NCBI RefSeq assembly: GCF_947507565.1
Contig: NC_089185.1
Coordinates: forward strand, 1,426,001 to 1,490,000
Length of the DNA: 64,000 bases
Direction: 5' to 3'
From: Oscarella lobularis
Lineage: Eukaryota; Porifera; Homoscleromorpha; Homosclerophorida; Oscarellidae
Below the pieces are notes generated by a model. The model did no database searches and was not told the origin of the DNA. It worked only from the letters and a program-made list of their open reading frames with translations. This document shows positions 33,913-49,100 of the stretch, one piece after another. The position numbers and the translations under genes are program-made. Within the stretch, counting starts at the first letter, position 1. The number at the start of each line of letters is the position of its first letter.

Positions 33913-36900
33913 ATGTCATCGACGTCCGGATCGAGAAGACGCAAGGTGCGAATCGAGCTATAAACGACAGCGCGAGAAACTCGCTAAAACGACGAACGTA
34001 TCTTCGCCGCTTTTCTCGAGTGCGCTCGTGCAGGCAGACAAGTAGTTACGACACGTGCCTCAGCGCGAGAGTCAACATTTTAGGCGCTAACTAGAGGTGT
34101 TTCTCGTTAGCGAACTTTCCCCGTCACGTGCGCGCCCCCGGCCGCATTATCGCAAATAAATTTTCCCTTTAGATTCGTCCGCTGCACGGATCGCAACTCC
34201 AGCATTACGTCGGCAATAGAACGTCGTCGCCGCTTCGTCGTCGCTCTTCGGCCGCCGCCGCCGACGTCGAGTACGGCGTCGAAGCGACGACCGATTCTCC
34301 GGCGACGACGAAGCGCGCCGCTTCGACGGCCGGTCTTTACGCCGCCTATCGCAAGCGACGCTCGGCGGACGCGCTCGCGGAGAAAGAGCGTCGCGGATCG
34401 ACGTCGCTCGTCGTGTCGGCGGCGATCAAAGTCTACGCGAACGTTCTTCATCCGGACGTGCTCTACAAAACGGCGCACGTTCACTACGCGACGACGGCGA
34501 CGGACGTCGTCGCCGAACTAATCGAGAGATACGCCGTCAACGACGACGATAAGGATCCCGGCATGTTTTGCCTCGTCGAAGTAAGACGCGTGGGTGGGAC
34601 TCGCGAAGGAAGACTCTCAGGAAGTGGGAGTGTGCCCCGTTGTTGATTCGCTTCCGCGCGCGCTGTGGCTTTGCTTTGCTTTCGAAGCGCGTTGCCGTGA
34701 CGCTCGTACCCCCAACGAATTCGGTGTATTTTTATCTGCGCCCGCAGACGGACGGTCAGCGAATTCTTCGCGTGCTCGACGATCGCGAACGTCCGCTAGT
34801 CGTTCAAACCGATTGGCCGAAGGACAGCTATCGTTTTCGACTCTGCCGTCGACCCGACTATCCGGCGACGACGACGACGAGGAAGGAAACGAATCCGGAG
34901 CAGAAGCAACTGCCGTCCGGCGGATCTTCGACGAAGGCAGGGTCTCCGACCCTGAGCGCTGCGCGGGAATTGACTGCTAAGGATATGTACGTGAGCGTCG
35001 CGACTCCGTTCGGCGGGAAATTCCAGAGTGTGAAAACGGAAATTGACGAGGATACGACGGCTAGACAAGTATTGGAACAGGTGAAAAAAAAGATTGAGGT
35101 GGACTGCATGGTTGTCTCACCTTCTCTCGTCTTTTATAGACTCTATTTGAATACGATGTCTCGCTTGATCCGGACGACTTTAATTTGTACGAAGTTTGGA
35201 TTGAGGAGCCGAGTCGAAGAAAGAAAGGTTATCTTCGTTTTTTTTATTTGCAGTGATACAGTACAGTACGTTCATTCTTTTCATTCTTTTTTTGTGTGTG
35301 AAGGACGACAAGTGCATCCTGCGGAGCTGGGGGTCGCTTTAGTGCGTCGACTCAAAGCTGGTAAAATAACTCTGCTTCAGCTAAGGTATGTTTTGTTTGA
35401 GGTTGGGGGAGGGAGAGGGAATTCTATGCATGCTGTTATAGGAAGAAGCTCTCTGAAGACGAAAAGCGAAAGAAGAAAGAGGACCAAAGCCTGAGAGTAT
35501 CACGAGGTGACGACGATGGATATCTAAGACTGACTAATTACCATCGCGTTTAGAGCTGTCAGTCAGTTCGAGCAGTCTATCTAGCTTGGTTTCCGTTGAT
35601 GGAGGAGCGCCTACAAGGTAAGGAAAGACGGGCGAGAATAGAGACGGCGATAGCCACGGCTTCTTTCTCAGTCGTCGTGATTTGTCTGCGGACTACCAGG
35701 CCGTCATCGCCAAGGACTGGGAGCAGAGATGGGACGAAAAAAGTCAGAAGCACTATTATGTTAAGTAAGATCAATACATTGAAATGCATGACTTCACGTG
35801 CAATAATAGTAAAAACACAATCGTATTTAGCAAAGTCACTCGAGAAAGCAGTTGGCTCAATCCGGCCAGTTTTCTTCAGCCAAACGCGAATTCGGGTAAG
35901 ATTATTAGTGAGATCGTATTATAGTCTATTAATAAATCTCTTCCAGATCTTCCATTTGGATGGGAACGAAGCTACGATCGAAAAACGAAGAGAATCTATT
36001 ACGTCAAGTGAGTCGTTTCTAATCAAAAAGCGACGAAAGAATTTTTATATTGTCGTAGCCATTTGACGAAAGAGACGACGTGGAAAAATCCGGCAAAACA
36101 CAGGCCAAAAGACAGCAAGAAAGATCAAGACGCAAAGCGATCATCTCTCGCATCTCCCGACAGTGGAGCCTTCTTCCAATCTCCGTCGCCGGACGAAGAA
36201 AACGAACCAAAAACGCCATCGACGCGCAAGAACCAAACCGGTCGACGAGCCGGCGAACCGGTCGTTTTACCATCGACGCCGCCACCACCGCCGTCTCCGT
36301 CAATGTACGAGACGTGGACTCCACAACCGGAGCGGCAGTCGCACTCGAGATCTTCATCGTCGTCGAGTCAATCTGTGATTCTGAGTCGAAGCGAACGAAC
36401 GCGTCGCAGTGCGCGCCTTCGCGGCATGATGCTCCAGTCGCTGCATCAGGGCATGAGCGGTATGATGGAGAACATTGCTCGCGAGGGCCGAGGCGGTCTG
36501 TGGACGCCGCGCGAGACGAGAAAATTGGGCGCTACGCCGAACGAGACGACGGGCGCGAAGTCTCGTTCGGGCGCGAAGACCGATTTCTCTCCCGTTGCCG
36601 CCGACAACGACGACTTGGAGAGCTGTGCCGGCGATATGATTCTCGACGAAAGCGAACGACGAAGAAATGCCGAGACGAGACGAATGCCAGGCGGACGGGA
36701 CGCAGAGGCGGCGCGAGCTCGAGAGGAACTACGACGAATTACGCGACGAACGGCCAAAGCATCGCCTCCGCCGCCGCCACCGCCGACGTCATCGTCTTCG
36801 TCGCGACTATCGGACGAGCTAAGCGGGGGCAAGGAAACGCCGCCGACGGCACGGGTTTTTCCGTACAAGAAGCAGACGGAAGAAGAGCGAAAACCGACTT

Positions 36901-37305
36901 CGGAGGAGGAGATGTTAGTCGAGGAAAAGAAGAGCGCGTCGCCTTTGTTTGCTGTTAAGGGTGTGCACTTGGTCGGCGAATTCGTTTCGGTTCAGCGTCC
37001 TGAAGTCAGCGTCGTCGGTCACGTCGCCGCGGAGATTTCTCCCGCTGCGTTATCGACAGAAAACGACGATGACGACGAAGCACCGTCGTTGAAAAAGTGG
37101 TCTCCGGGGACGGCACGACGAGAAGCTGACGATCGAAAGGAAGCGGCGGCGGCTGAGGCAGCCGAGACGAACGCAGATTATCTGTCTGAATCGGTTCGTG
37201 ATTTGAGTCGCAGTCAATCAACTGCGATCTCAACGACGACGGAGACGACGATCGAAGTCGTGAACTTTACTACTGTATCGTCAGGGGAGACGACAATGAC
37301 GACAA

Positions 37306-37340
<35 letters not shown>

Positions 37341-39432
37341 ACGACGGCAATAGCAAGAGTCGGCTCTGATGACGGAGAGAAAGCGACGACGACTCGTCAA
37401 GATGAAAAAGAGGCGGCGAAGGAAGCGTCCGGGTCTCCGGCGAGTTTGGAATTTTTTACAGAAACGGAAGGCGTGAAAGTAGCAGAGACCGAGGCGAAGT
37501 CGTCGTTTGAAAAAGACGAGGACGTCAAGGAAGTAGAAAAGGTAAACGTCGTCAAAGACGACGACGCGGAAAACGACTTTCTTTTGAGCTCAAAAGCCGA
37601 CCCGAAGAAAGAGAGCGAGACGAACGAAATGGAAAATAAGACAGTCCCTGTTGATTTGACTGAATCGACGACTAGTGCGACGAGTCGCACGACGGAGGAA
37701 ATGAGTTCGTCGGAGAGAAACGTCACTGCCGCCGAATTGTTGAGCGAGCCCGTTTTTGTTTCTCACGCTTTGAAGCAGTCGCTCGACTCGTCGGACGACG
37801 CGAAAGAGACGACCGCTGGAGAATACGCGATCGGGAGACGACGCAAATCGTTGACGGGGTGGCGAGCAAAACTAGGTGCCCTATATTCGATGGCCAACGA
37901 CGACGAATCGTTGGGATTGAGAAGACGCAGTAATACGGTTGCTTCTGGACTGTCCGTAAGCAGAGAGATGAGATTTCAGACAAATCCGACGCCGAAACCT
38001 GCAGAATTTGAGTCAAAGGCCACCGTTGACAACGGCACGAAGGAAGAGACTCGGAGCGGCGCACGAGAGCAGAAAGGGGATGAAGCGGTGCCTAAGACTG
38101 ATAAGGTTACTGACAAAAGAAGCAGTCTCCAGCCTGAACCAGTCGTACCCGATACGGTTACTGACGAAAAGAAAGAAAGAATCCGTCCCCAGTCTGAAGA
38201 AGTCGTATATAGGACTGACACGGTCACTGACGGAAAGAACGAAAAAAATAGTCCCCAACCTGAAAAGAAGACTCCAATCGACGCCAATGCAACAGAAGAA
38301 AAGAAATCTGAAAAGCAAAAAACTCAGACGCTGCCGCCGGACGAAGTCAAGGCGAAGAAGGTTCCGCCGCCGACGGCGCCTCGGCGTCGTCCTTCGTCCG
38401 AAGTTCTGGAGCGATTGGCCGCTCATCGCAGATCTCTTCATCTAGGAGAGGAAAAATCTTCGAAAGCGCCAGCACCATCACACGAGGAAAAGACGAACGC
38501 GGAGACGAGTCCCAGCGAACGACACCGTCCGGTTTTAGTTTCCGCGACGAGCATCAATCCATCGAGCCCGCGATTGAAAGTTAAAGCGCAGATGACGAAT
38601 ATCTTGCCAACGAGGAAACCGATTAGCGTCAGTTTAAATGAATCGTCGAGAAAAGGAGAAACGGAGTCGCCTACTACGACAAAGGGACCGGTGAAGTCTC
38701 TGTTAGATCGACGACGATTTTTCGAGCGAGAAATTGAGAAGAGCGCTGGCGACCCTGCTTCTGCCGATGTCTCCAAGCGCCCTCCTCCTCCCGTGCCAAA
38801 GAAACGATTTTCGGCGTCTTTTATCGAAGCTTCCGTTTCTAACAGTGGCAAGGAATCACCGAGCAGGTCTTCATCTAGGGTCGAGGTGAAAACGTCTCGA
38901 GTGGGTCGGGATGTGCCGCCATCGTCGCCGACGACAGCCGATTCGCCTCCTCGCCAGACGTACTCGGCTAAAATGAGATTTTTTGAAGAAAAAATTAGAC
39001 TGGTGGAAAGAGACCAGGTGTCAAGGCAGACGAGTAGAGCAGCGAGGTCGAAGTCTTTTGCCTTTCCGACACGTCAGCAGTCAACTGTTCCTTTGGCCGA
39101 CGAAAAGAGGTCTGCTACGAATACGAGTCAATCGTCTGTTGTTGAGCAAGACGGTGGAAATGGTGGCAGTGCTCTTACAAAAAGTCCAAAAGGTTCGCCG
39201 ACTTCGTCTAGGTTTCGATTGCCGGCACGATCAAGTCCAATATTGGACAGTTCAAGGTAGGCCAATAAGAAGCTTTTTATTAGGGGTTATTTATGTTTTA
39301 TGGTGGGACAGGTTCACTAAAGATCGATTTGAGAAACTGGAAGCTGAATTGGAAAAAATTGAATCTGACGTTTACAAACTAGTGCCCGAATCTAGTATGA
39401 GCGCATCACAGAAAGACAGCGACGACAAGTAG
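33913..39432 (+). CDS. RA-RA-WW-WW scaffold with a long disordered tail
   Basis: I know no human protein with this order. A small first exon (MSSTSGSRRRK) is followed by a basic segment. Ras-association domain 1 runs from AAIKVYANVLHPDVLY through ILRVLDDRERPLVVQTDW to YRFRLCRR. A second RA-like domain has MYVSVATPFGGKFQSVKTEI, DEDTTARQVLEQ and VHPAELGVALVRRLK. Two WW domains, each split by an intron, follow: DWEQRWDEKSQKHYYVNK...WLNP and LPFGWERSYDRKTKRIYY...WKNP. One exon of about 3.2 kb (36063-39256) then codes roughly 1,060 low-complexity residues with poly-Pro, poly-Thr, and the motifs RRRFFEREIE, KMRFFEEKIRLVE and DRFEKLEAELEKIE. This suggests a Ras/Rap-responsive adaptor binding Pro-rich partners, perhaps at junctions; the function is inferred only from domains. 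Confidence 0.75.
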
Positions 39433-39549
39433 CGCGCAAAGAAGTTAGCCCGCAGTATGTACGCTGGGTTTAATTAAAAATATACACACGTGTAGATACG
39501 AGGAACACGCCTCCACGTTAAGGTCACCTGACTACTGCACCGTGCTCAT

Positions 39550-41974
39550 GATCGCGGCCATTTGCTTCTGCGTCTTCTTTTGCGTTTCTGCTGTCCACCT
39601 TCAAGACGTTCAATTCAGCGCAACCGAATGCGAAGTTAAAAAACTTGCTCTCGAATTCGGCAAGAGTCGGCTGCAAACGAACGTGAATTCGCTCGAAGAG
39701 GCGTTGCACTTTGAATCCAATTGCACGCACAGCCTTTGGCGGGATGACGCGAACGAACGGAGGCGACGACGGGGGGGCGTAACCAAACAAGAGAAAAACG
39801 AACTAGAGATAGGTTTCTACGTGGCAACGAACGGTTCGGACAGGAACTCCGGCTCTATAGCGGAGCCCTTCGCAACACTGCATCGAGCGCAAGCCCAAGT
39901 GAGGACATTACTCACAGCAGGGGGCCTTGGTCAACCTCAGATCACCGTCTTCGTGCGCGCAGGCAAGTACTTTCTCGACGAGACTTTCACGCTGACGAGC
40001 GAAGATAGCGGCTACGCGTACGCTCCGATTATCTATCGTCCCTACGAAGATGAAACTGTCACGCTCAGCGGAGCAATGAACTTGGGAGAATTGGACTGGA
40101 AACCCGGTGACGATCACGTGATGGTGGCTAAATTGTCCTCGCCGATTTCGTTCGATTCGTTTTTCGTCAATGGACGACGTCAAGTGCGCGCGCGCTTTCC
40201 GAACGGCGATCCGCAAGAACAATCCGGGTTGTGTTTCTCGAAGTCGCAATATGACGGGGAAGGATGTCCCGGTTACTTGCAGGCGACAGGCGGTACGGGA
40301 TCCTTTCCCTCGCCGGAGAGCATTACAATCGATATCGACAAACCGAAACGAGGCGGCCACGTGACGGGCGACGACCATTTTCCCAATTTTCACTACGCGA
40401 TATATAACCCTCCGTTTCAGGACGAGAAATTTCCAAGCGTCTACTCGTTCTGGGGCAATCCGTACGTGCGACCCAATGGCTTCAAGTACGATTCAAAAAC
40501 GTGGACTAACAAAACGTGGTCGCATCCGGAAACAGGCATCGTTCACATGTTCCACAGCGGCTTGTGGGGCAATTGGATGTACACAATCGACGAGGTCAAT
40601 AAAGGCAATTCCACTGTGATGTTTGGTCGGGGTGGGTGGCAAGAAGCTCGAGGCTCGGGCATCCGTTCAAATCACTTCTACGTGGAGAACGTGTTTGAAG
40701 AGTTAGATGCGCCAGGTGAGTGGTACCTCAACGTCAACTCATCTATGCTCTACTTTTACCCGAATGCGACTCAGTTGCGACTGGATGCGAGCAATGAGTA
40801 TGCGGCGCCTGTATTGCAGCGTCTCGTCGCCTTTGTTGGAACGGCGGCGAATCCCGTGCAACACATTCGCTTTGAAGGTTTTCACATCACCGAAACGGCT
40901 GTGACGTTCATGGAACCGTACGAAGTGCCGTCCGGCGGCGATTGGTCGATACATCGCGGCGGTGCCGTCTTCCTAGACGGCGCCGAGAATATCGACATTG
41001 TCAACTGCACGTTCGATCAGACGGGCGGCAACGCCGTCTTCTTGTCAAATCACGTGAAAAATTGCACGGTAATGGGCAACGAATTTCGTTTCACGGGCGA
41101 TTCGGCGATCGCCGCCGTGGGCACGAGTGCGAGCATCGACGGCACGACGACCAGCCAATATCCGTCTAGAAATATAATTGCTAATAATCATATACACGAC
41201 ATTGGCGTCTATGGCAAGCAGACAAGCTGCTATTTTCAGTCGATCGCTTGCGGCAACATTATCACCGACAACGTCTGCTATAACGGACCGCGTGCCGGTA
41301 TCAATTTCAACGACGGCTTTGGCGGCACCAATCACGTTTTCGGAAATCTTCTATTCAATATGGTTCGAGAGACGGGCGATCACGGTCCTTTCAATTCGTG
41401 GGATCGGCAACCGTACGTGACGCCGATGGCGTGCGATGTTGGCCCACCGTCGATAGTGCCCCAACCGACGAACATAACAGGAAATTTTATTATTAACGGC
41501 TACAATGGTGTGTGGTCGCTCGACCACGACGACGGTTCTGCTCACTACAATGACTCAAATAATTTTCTCGTGTACGGTGGCTGCAAGAATTATCTCGGTC
41601 ACGATAAAGCGTGCGGCCCTGGCAACGTGATTTTGTTTCCGGGTATCAACAGTCGGTCGTCAGGTGGCCGACGTTGTCAGACGGACGACAACGGGCAATT
41701 TGCAAATCAGTATTATTTTGGAAATACGTGCTTTGAGCCGGACGGAAATTTCTACTCGTTTCACAGCTGTGATTATGAGCACTTGAGCGACACCGTCTAT
41801 CAGACGTGGAACAACACGTTCTATTCGCCTAACGCGACGTTTATGATCAGCTGCGGGAAGGATTTGGACTTTGATTCGTGGCAAAAGTTGGGGCAGGATC
41901 AAGGCTCATCTGTGCACGATTTACCCTCGCCGGCGGATATCGTTGCGATGGGAAGAAAGGTGCTAGGTCTCTAG
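39550..41974 (+). CDS. Secreted right-handed beta-helix protein, intronless
   Basis: A single exon of about 800 residues. The ATG at 39548-39550 starts MIAAICFCVFFCVSAVH, a signal peptide. After a basic stretch (RRRRRGG, possible furin-like site) comes FYVATNGSDRNSGSIAEPFA, TLHRAQAQVRTLL, VFVRAGKYFLDETFTLTSED and VTLSGAMNLGELDWKPG. This is the usual start of the right-handed parallel beta-helix glycosidase-like proteins (GH141-like). Helix coils follow, with many Asn-x-Ser/Thr sites (DIVNCTFDQTGGNAVFLSNH, IIANNHIHDIGVYG, GTNHVFGNLLF). The family includes polysaccharide-degrading enzymes; the substrate is unknown. In a window where nearly every gene has many introns, a 2.4 kb intronless gene is odd and may reflect retroposition or transfer from a microbe. 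Confidence 0.8.
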
Positions 41975-42072
41975 ATTGAGGGAGGCATCTCATTTTGCTT
42001 GATAGGTACTTTTTTTGAACGTTGATGTGGCTTTATTAAATATGTTGCTCGCTTTTGTTGTAATACGCTTAG

Positions 42073-42498
42073 ATGCAAATAAAAAACTTTGTTCGCAGCA
42101 AGAGTTTCTCGGGCGGCAAAGCGCGCCCTCTCAGTCGTCACGTGTCGTACGGGTCACGTACAAATTGCAGCGAAAGGTCGTTATTTTCCTACACGTCACA
42201 TGTCGTTGTCGCCTTTGCTGGAGATGTCGTGACTTTCCTGAAGTATCTGCGTTCGCCTTGTGGCGTCTCACCTTTTTGGGGCTATGATTCAGCCCAAAGG
42301 CAACACGTGGGAAAGTGTCATATTTGCCTCATCAAGGAGGAAATTATTGTCGAAGGGATCAGCGAGTTGGCTGTTCCTTCTGCGTTTCCTGAAGTGGAAA
42401 TAAATTTGGATGCCATCGTAGGTCGATGTCATGAAGCATGTGATTTGGTGAACAGCGTCTCTAAAATTTCCGAACTAGCACTAGGTGTGGCGTGCTGA
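42073..42498 (+). CDS. Doubtful small open frame, 141 residues
   Basis: It lies between the beta-helix gene and the mannosidase gene and matches nothing I know. The C-terminal half (CHICLIKEEIIVEGISELAV, then EVEINLDAIVGRCHEACDLV) has a protein-like pattern, while the N-terminal half is Ser/Arg-rich. A cttag acceptor-like sequence stands immediately before the ATG, so it could be a downstream exon of an unseen gene or merely 3' flanking sequence. Confidence 0.25.
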   Translation: MQIKNFVRSKSFSGGKARPLSRHVSYGSRTNCSERSLFSYTSHVVVAFAGDVVTFLKYLRSPCGVSPFWGYDSAQRQHVGKCHICLIKEEIIVEGISELAVPSAFPEVEINLDAIVGRCHEACDLVNSVSKISELALGVAC

Positions 42499-42656
42499 CA
42501 TTGTTGTTGTGATAGACTAACACGCTGATTTGTCCTTAGAAGAAAACCGATTTATCTGTGATTATCTAGTCTGTGATCTCTGACGTACAGGACGTGTGCC
42601 AAGATTCCCGTACATTTCCTTCGAGGCTCCGTAATTAGAGGAAAGAAACGGCGACG

Positions 42657-45133
<2,477 letters not shown>

Positions 45134-45164
45134 AAGAAAAGAAAGTCTCGTCCTCCCGCTAAAA

Positions 45165-45385
45165 CAAAAAAAGTGTCACCATGTATAGCTATTATAAACC
45201 ATATTCGTGTTTCAATCTATCGACTTGTTTCTCGTCACAAAGCGCGGCTCAACCAATCAGAGAGGGCAGCGTTGATCGTATCGTGTCAACATGGTCGATC
45301 TTCGTCGCCAGGACCCGGGTATTCCGTGTCTGCATGCCGAAGTTCTCCGTCCACTATCTTCTCCCACGCGCGCGCATTTATCTAG
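45165..45385 (-). pseudogene. Stub of the PEX5 3' end (copy 2)
   Basis: From aaaaaagtgtcac onward, this 220-base stretch repeats the sequence at 50250-50480, namely the intergenic spacer and the C-terminal coding end of PEX5. It directly follows the intact mannosidase gene, exactly as real PEX5 follows the decayed mannosidase copy. It is therefore the left half of a tandem duplication of the mannosidase-PEX5 border. Confidence 0.7.
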
Positions 45386-45661
45386 CTTATATAAGGTAAT
45401 AGCCACCGTTTCGGCTTTGACCTTTTGTGGACGGCTGCCATTTGATATAAGCATATAATTAGGTACCCAATAATCACTAACAGTCTGCAGTTTCTTCCCG
45501 TTCCAACAACAGTGTTAGCAGCTTCGTCTCCCGCTCAGCAAGAGGAGACGGACATTCATCAATGCATGCTCCTTTTCAAAACATGCATGTCTATATTTCA
45601 AGGAGCGTAACCAGTTAGATTTTTAAGCGTCTACAAGATGTATCTAAATCTAAGAAGGAGT

Positions 45662-48091
45662 TCAACAATAAACGACTAAGTACTCTTTCACGGGCAAGCC
45701 ATGATAAAAGGATGTTTTCCACTCCTTGGCGGAAGATGACGGAACAATGTACACTAACTTCACAGTCTCGACACCAAAAATTCTCTGAACGACGTTAACT
45801 ATTCTTGACATGGCGCTTTTGTTCTTCGAGTGGCGTTTGCAAATGGTTATCTGAAACAGCGTATCGGGAAGAAGCATGGAATCAATACCTAAAAAGTTGC
45901 GTATGAGACCGTTCTTATAGGGCAAGGAGGGAAAAATTACTACGGTACCTGGAAAGTTGCGCTTAGCCGGCTTCAAGTAAACTTTCTCTGTTTTGCCACT
46001 CATCTTCGCTCTTTCCAATACAGCTTCGAGTACTCTCATCTCCGCGTTGAGATGAGCTTCTGCGCTGGCGTCGTCCTTCAGGCTCTTTTTTTCTCTTAGA
46101 CTGCTGCTTCTGAGCCAAAAGTTTGTCAAGAATTCTGGCGATTTCTGCTTCAACAATCACTGGTCTAGGAATCTCTTGAACGCAAGTGACAGAGAGGTCA
46201 AGGAGAGCGGTTTCTGAGCCGGTAGGTGATCCTATTAGCAGAAACGAACCGCTGATAAAACACACGCTGTTATGTGACGTTCCGGAATATACCTTTCTGC
46301 AAACAATTTCTTTCGGAATTCGTTGACGTTGTTGATTGCGTCTCCGATGAAGTCGATACAGTTTTATTCGTCCGATGAGGCCGTTGTATCCAATGAGCTT
46401 CTTGAGGACGACGTTGACTCCGTTTCAAGTAATTTAGCAGTGGCTAAAACAGCAACTAACATTAGTACAAACGCAAAAACAAATTTGTCTGTTGGCTTTC
46501 CTACAAAAACAAGATACACCGTAATCAAGGAAACCTTATTGTTAAGTGGCAAGAATTTTAACAAACTACCCTTAATTCATAGCTACTTTGCAGTACTGTA
46601 GTTATGAACACAACTATCCGTTGGAACATCGGATGCGCTCAATCAGCAGATTAATTAATTAAGCTAAGTTACTTAACATTTGCGCTAGCAATCTACTTCT
46701 TTTAAGCCAACATCAACTGTAGCGTTACCGTTAATAAGGAGTCCTTCAATAATATGATGATGAACAAAGCCCTCGTAGAATTCTCCCACTATTCTTCGGA
46801 TTGGTGATGTGTCTTCTTCGACACTCTGTATTACAAAGTCGCACGTGCAATCTAATTCAAAAATTTTTTAATTTAAAAACTTACCTTTAGGAACTTTTTC
46901 ATTTTTTCGGGCCGAATCTTACTCTTTTCTTTCACGTATTCAGATTCTATTTTTTTCGTGGCCCATCGAAATTCGTAATCGATGCAAGTTTTGTCGATGT
47001 GAAAGGCATGAATCAGCTCATGCGGAGCACCTCTCATCATCATGCTGTCGACGGGAAGGCTGATGTAGTCGAACAGCTGATCCATTAGAGGAATGCTACG
47101 TTTGATAGCGGCTCTTATCCTCTTCTTCGTGTCGCAATAGCCCTTCGTGTCTAAAAGGAGCCTCGGAAGACCGCCTATTTCTTGATATTCCTTTAGAACG
47201 TCGACTTCGAGGGAGCAAGCTTCTTTCATTTGCTTAAGTTCTTCAGGCACCCATGCCGACATTACCCGGCTTGAAATTCTGCTTCCTAGTTGCCTTTCAA
47301 GAATGGTATACGACATGCCAGGAGATGAGCAAAATACGATGCAATCAAATCCTGTCGAATTTGAATCACGTTCGGTACAGTACTTCATTTACGCTACAGT
47401 AATCAAACCTGAAAATTCAATTGCGGGAATAGATCGTGACGTGTTGTCGAATAATAGAACGGTCTTTCGCCTGTCTATTTTTTCCTTCAAAAGGTCAAAC
47501 GTCTTGAAAAATCTGTGCAATCGGCTATATTAATTATTGAAATCAAATCGGAGTCTAAATACCTTAATTGCTCGCCCTCTTGATCTTGAAAGTTAACGTA
47601 AACCATGAGCTCTTTCATGGGATTACAGTATGCAAAATTCTTTTTTTCACGGATCAGCCACAAAATCTCGTATAGAAAAAAAACCGATTTCCCGATGCCT
47701 GGATTTCCTTTTATGATCATCCCAATCGTATCCTTGCTCGCCGATGATCTGATTTCTTTTATAATTTGATGAAAAAGCTTGAAATCTTCTCTGACGAAGA
47801 TCACGGGAGGCTGGATGTCAAAAAGACCGTGCGTTTCAAATGTAGGACGAGTGACCACGTTTGTATCAAACAAAGCGTTCTCAAAAAAGGCTTTAAATCG
47901 TTTCTCGTTAGTTCGAGACTCACCTGCAGAGTCAAAACAACGTGCCACGTGAATAATAACAACAGAGAAACGATCTTACGCGGGCGAGTGTGACCATTTC
48001 TCTCTTCTATCAATAATTTGATGTCAGACTCCAACAGGTCAAAACGCCTGTCGATGTGGCGCAAAATTGCCTGCGACTGTGACGCGCCCAT
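45662..48091 (-). CDS. Crinkler/RHS-type P-loop NTPase with nuclease-like C-terminal domain, copy 2
   Basis: Paralogue of the gene at 5365-7782, with the same layout and apparently whole: MGASQSQ start at 48091, Walker A GNPGIGKS, Walker-B-like VLLFDN, FDCIVFCSSPG, GGLPRLLLD, a Ser/Thr-rich linker, and a nuclease-like C-terminus with LPDTLFQITICKRHSKNK then KLVYIVPSS. The first two thirds of the NTPase are virtually identical to copy 1: one base differs in the exon with the P-loop, and no residue does. Beyond the FCSSPG exon's first 41 residues, about 20 of 130 residues differ. The role is inferred from CRN/RHS proteins, described as effectors or conflict-related proteins. Expression and activity cannot be judged from sequence. 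Confidence 0.65.
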
Positions 48092-48348
48092 CTTTTAAGA
48101 TCTGCAAGGAATAGACCGCAAGTTACGCAAGAAGAGAGCTCCGTCTGTGATGTAGCTCTACTGTTTATATAGCGGTAGCAAGAGCGCACGTTAGTGTGTG
48201 GCAAAAACATAACACAAAACAGCACTCGTAATGGCCCACCCACCGATACCTTCGCTCAAGCGAAACTAAAGCAAATATGATAATTTTACTAAAAGGGTAG
48301 TTCAGTGACTGCATGAAACGCGGTCGGGCAAAGAACCGAAAATCGGGG

Positions 48349-48620
48349 CCTCCTTTCCCCTTTTGCGGATATTAGCGATTAGACTCGCTGCAGGCACCTC
48401 TCCCTCGAAGTAATCCTCTAATAACTAAAACGGCTATAGAGCTTTATCGTGACATGCAGCGCGATGGTCTCTTTCGGGTGCCACACACTCCACGAAAACC
48501 CGCGTCGTGAATGAGCTAACCGCGAAATTTCCACAAAAATCATGAAACACGCTAGCAGTACATGTGAAAAGTCCCCATCCGCGAAAATATAGAAAACGCG
48601 AATACGCGAAATTTGCTGCA
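48349..48620. repeat. Block of about 270 bases present only in unit copy 2, MITE-like
   Basis: Copy 1 reads straight through from ggggc to actagct at about 8043-8048, whereas copy 2 has about 270 extra bases there. The block has repeated gcgaaattt / gcgaaaata motifs at 48523, 48585 and 48610, a composition typical of short non-autonomous repeats in marine invertebrate genomes. I cannot see clear inverted ends or a target-site duplication beyond a GC dinucleotide. Confidence 0.5.
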
Positions 48621-49029
48621 CTAGCTGTTAGCGGTGAACTTAGCCGCACGCTATAACAGCGACCCGGATAACGTGCGGCGATGACGTAACTCGCAAATGA
48701 GAGTGGGGCGAAAAAGCCTGATCGATCGACCGCTCGAACTATTATGAATGTTTCAACAACGTCAGCATTTCTGGAGTCGAGCCGGCGCGTCGGAAACTGC
48801 GTCGGGGCCGCATGGGAAAGTGGTCTACAGCCTACGGTCTCTCAACTATGCGTAGACCGTCGACTCGGACTCGTCACGGTCCTTTTCGTACGAAATTCGG
48901 AAGTACTACATTCGGAACTACACTGTACCGAACAGGGCTTTCTCGCCAAACGTCATAAATTGCGGGACGACGGGGCGAAAGAGTGGGTCTCACTCCAACG
49001 TCGACGGTAGAAAAGCCACTTACCCGCTA

Positions 49030-49100
49030 AACAGTCGAGCGACGAGAGGAGCGAAGAGAAAAACAGTCGAGCGACGGAGAGGAGCGAAGAACAGCTGCGA
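49030..49100. repeat. Two tandem 33-base units (copy 2)
   Basis: Same pair of acagtcgagcgacg units as at 8434-8510. Confidence 0.6.

Noticed and set aside
36080-36958. Plus-strand open frame of about 290 codons
   Set aside because: A shifted frame inside the RA/WW protein's large exon, Arg-rich by frame effect.
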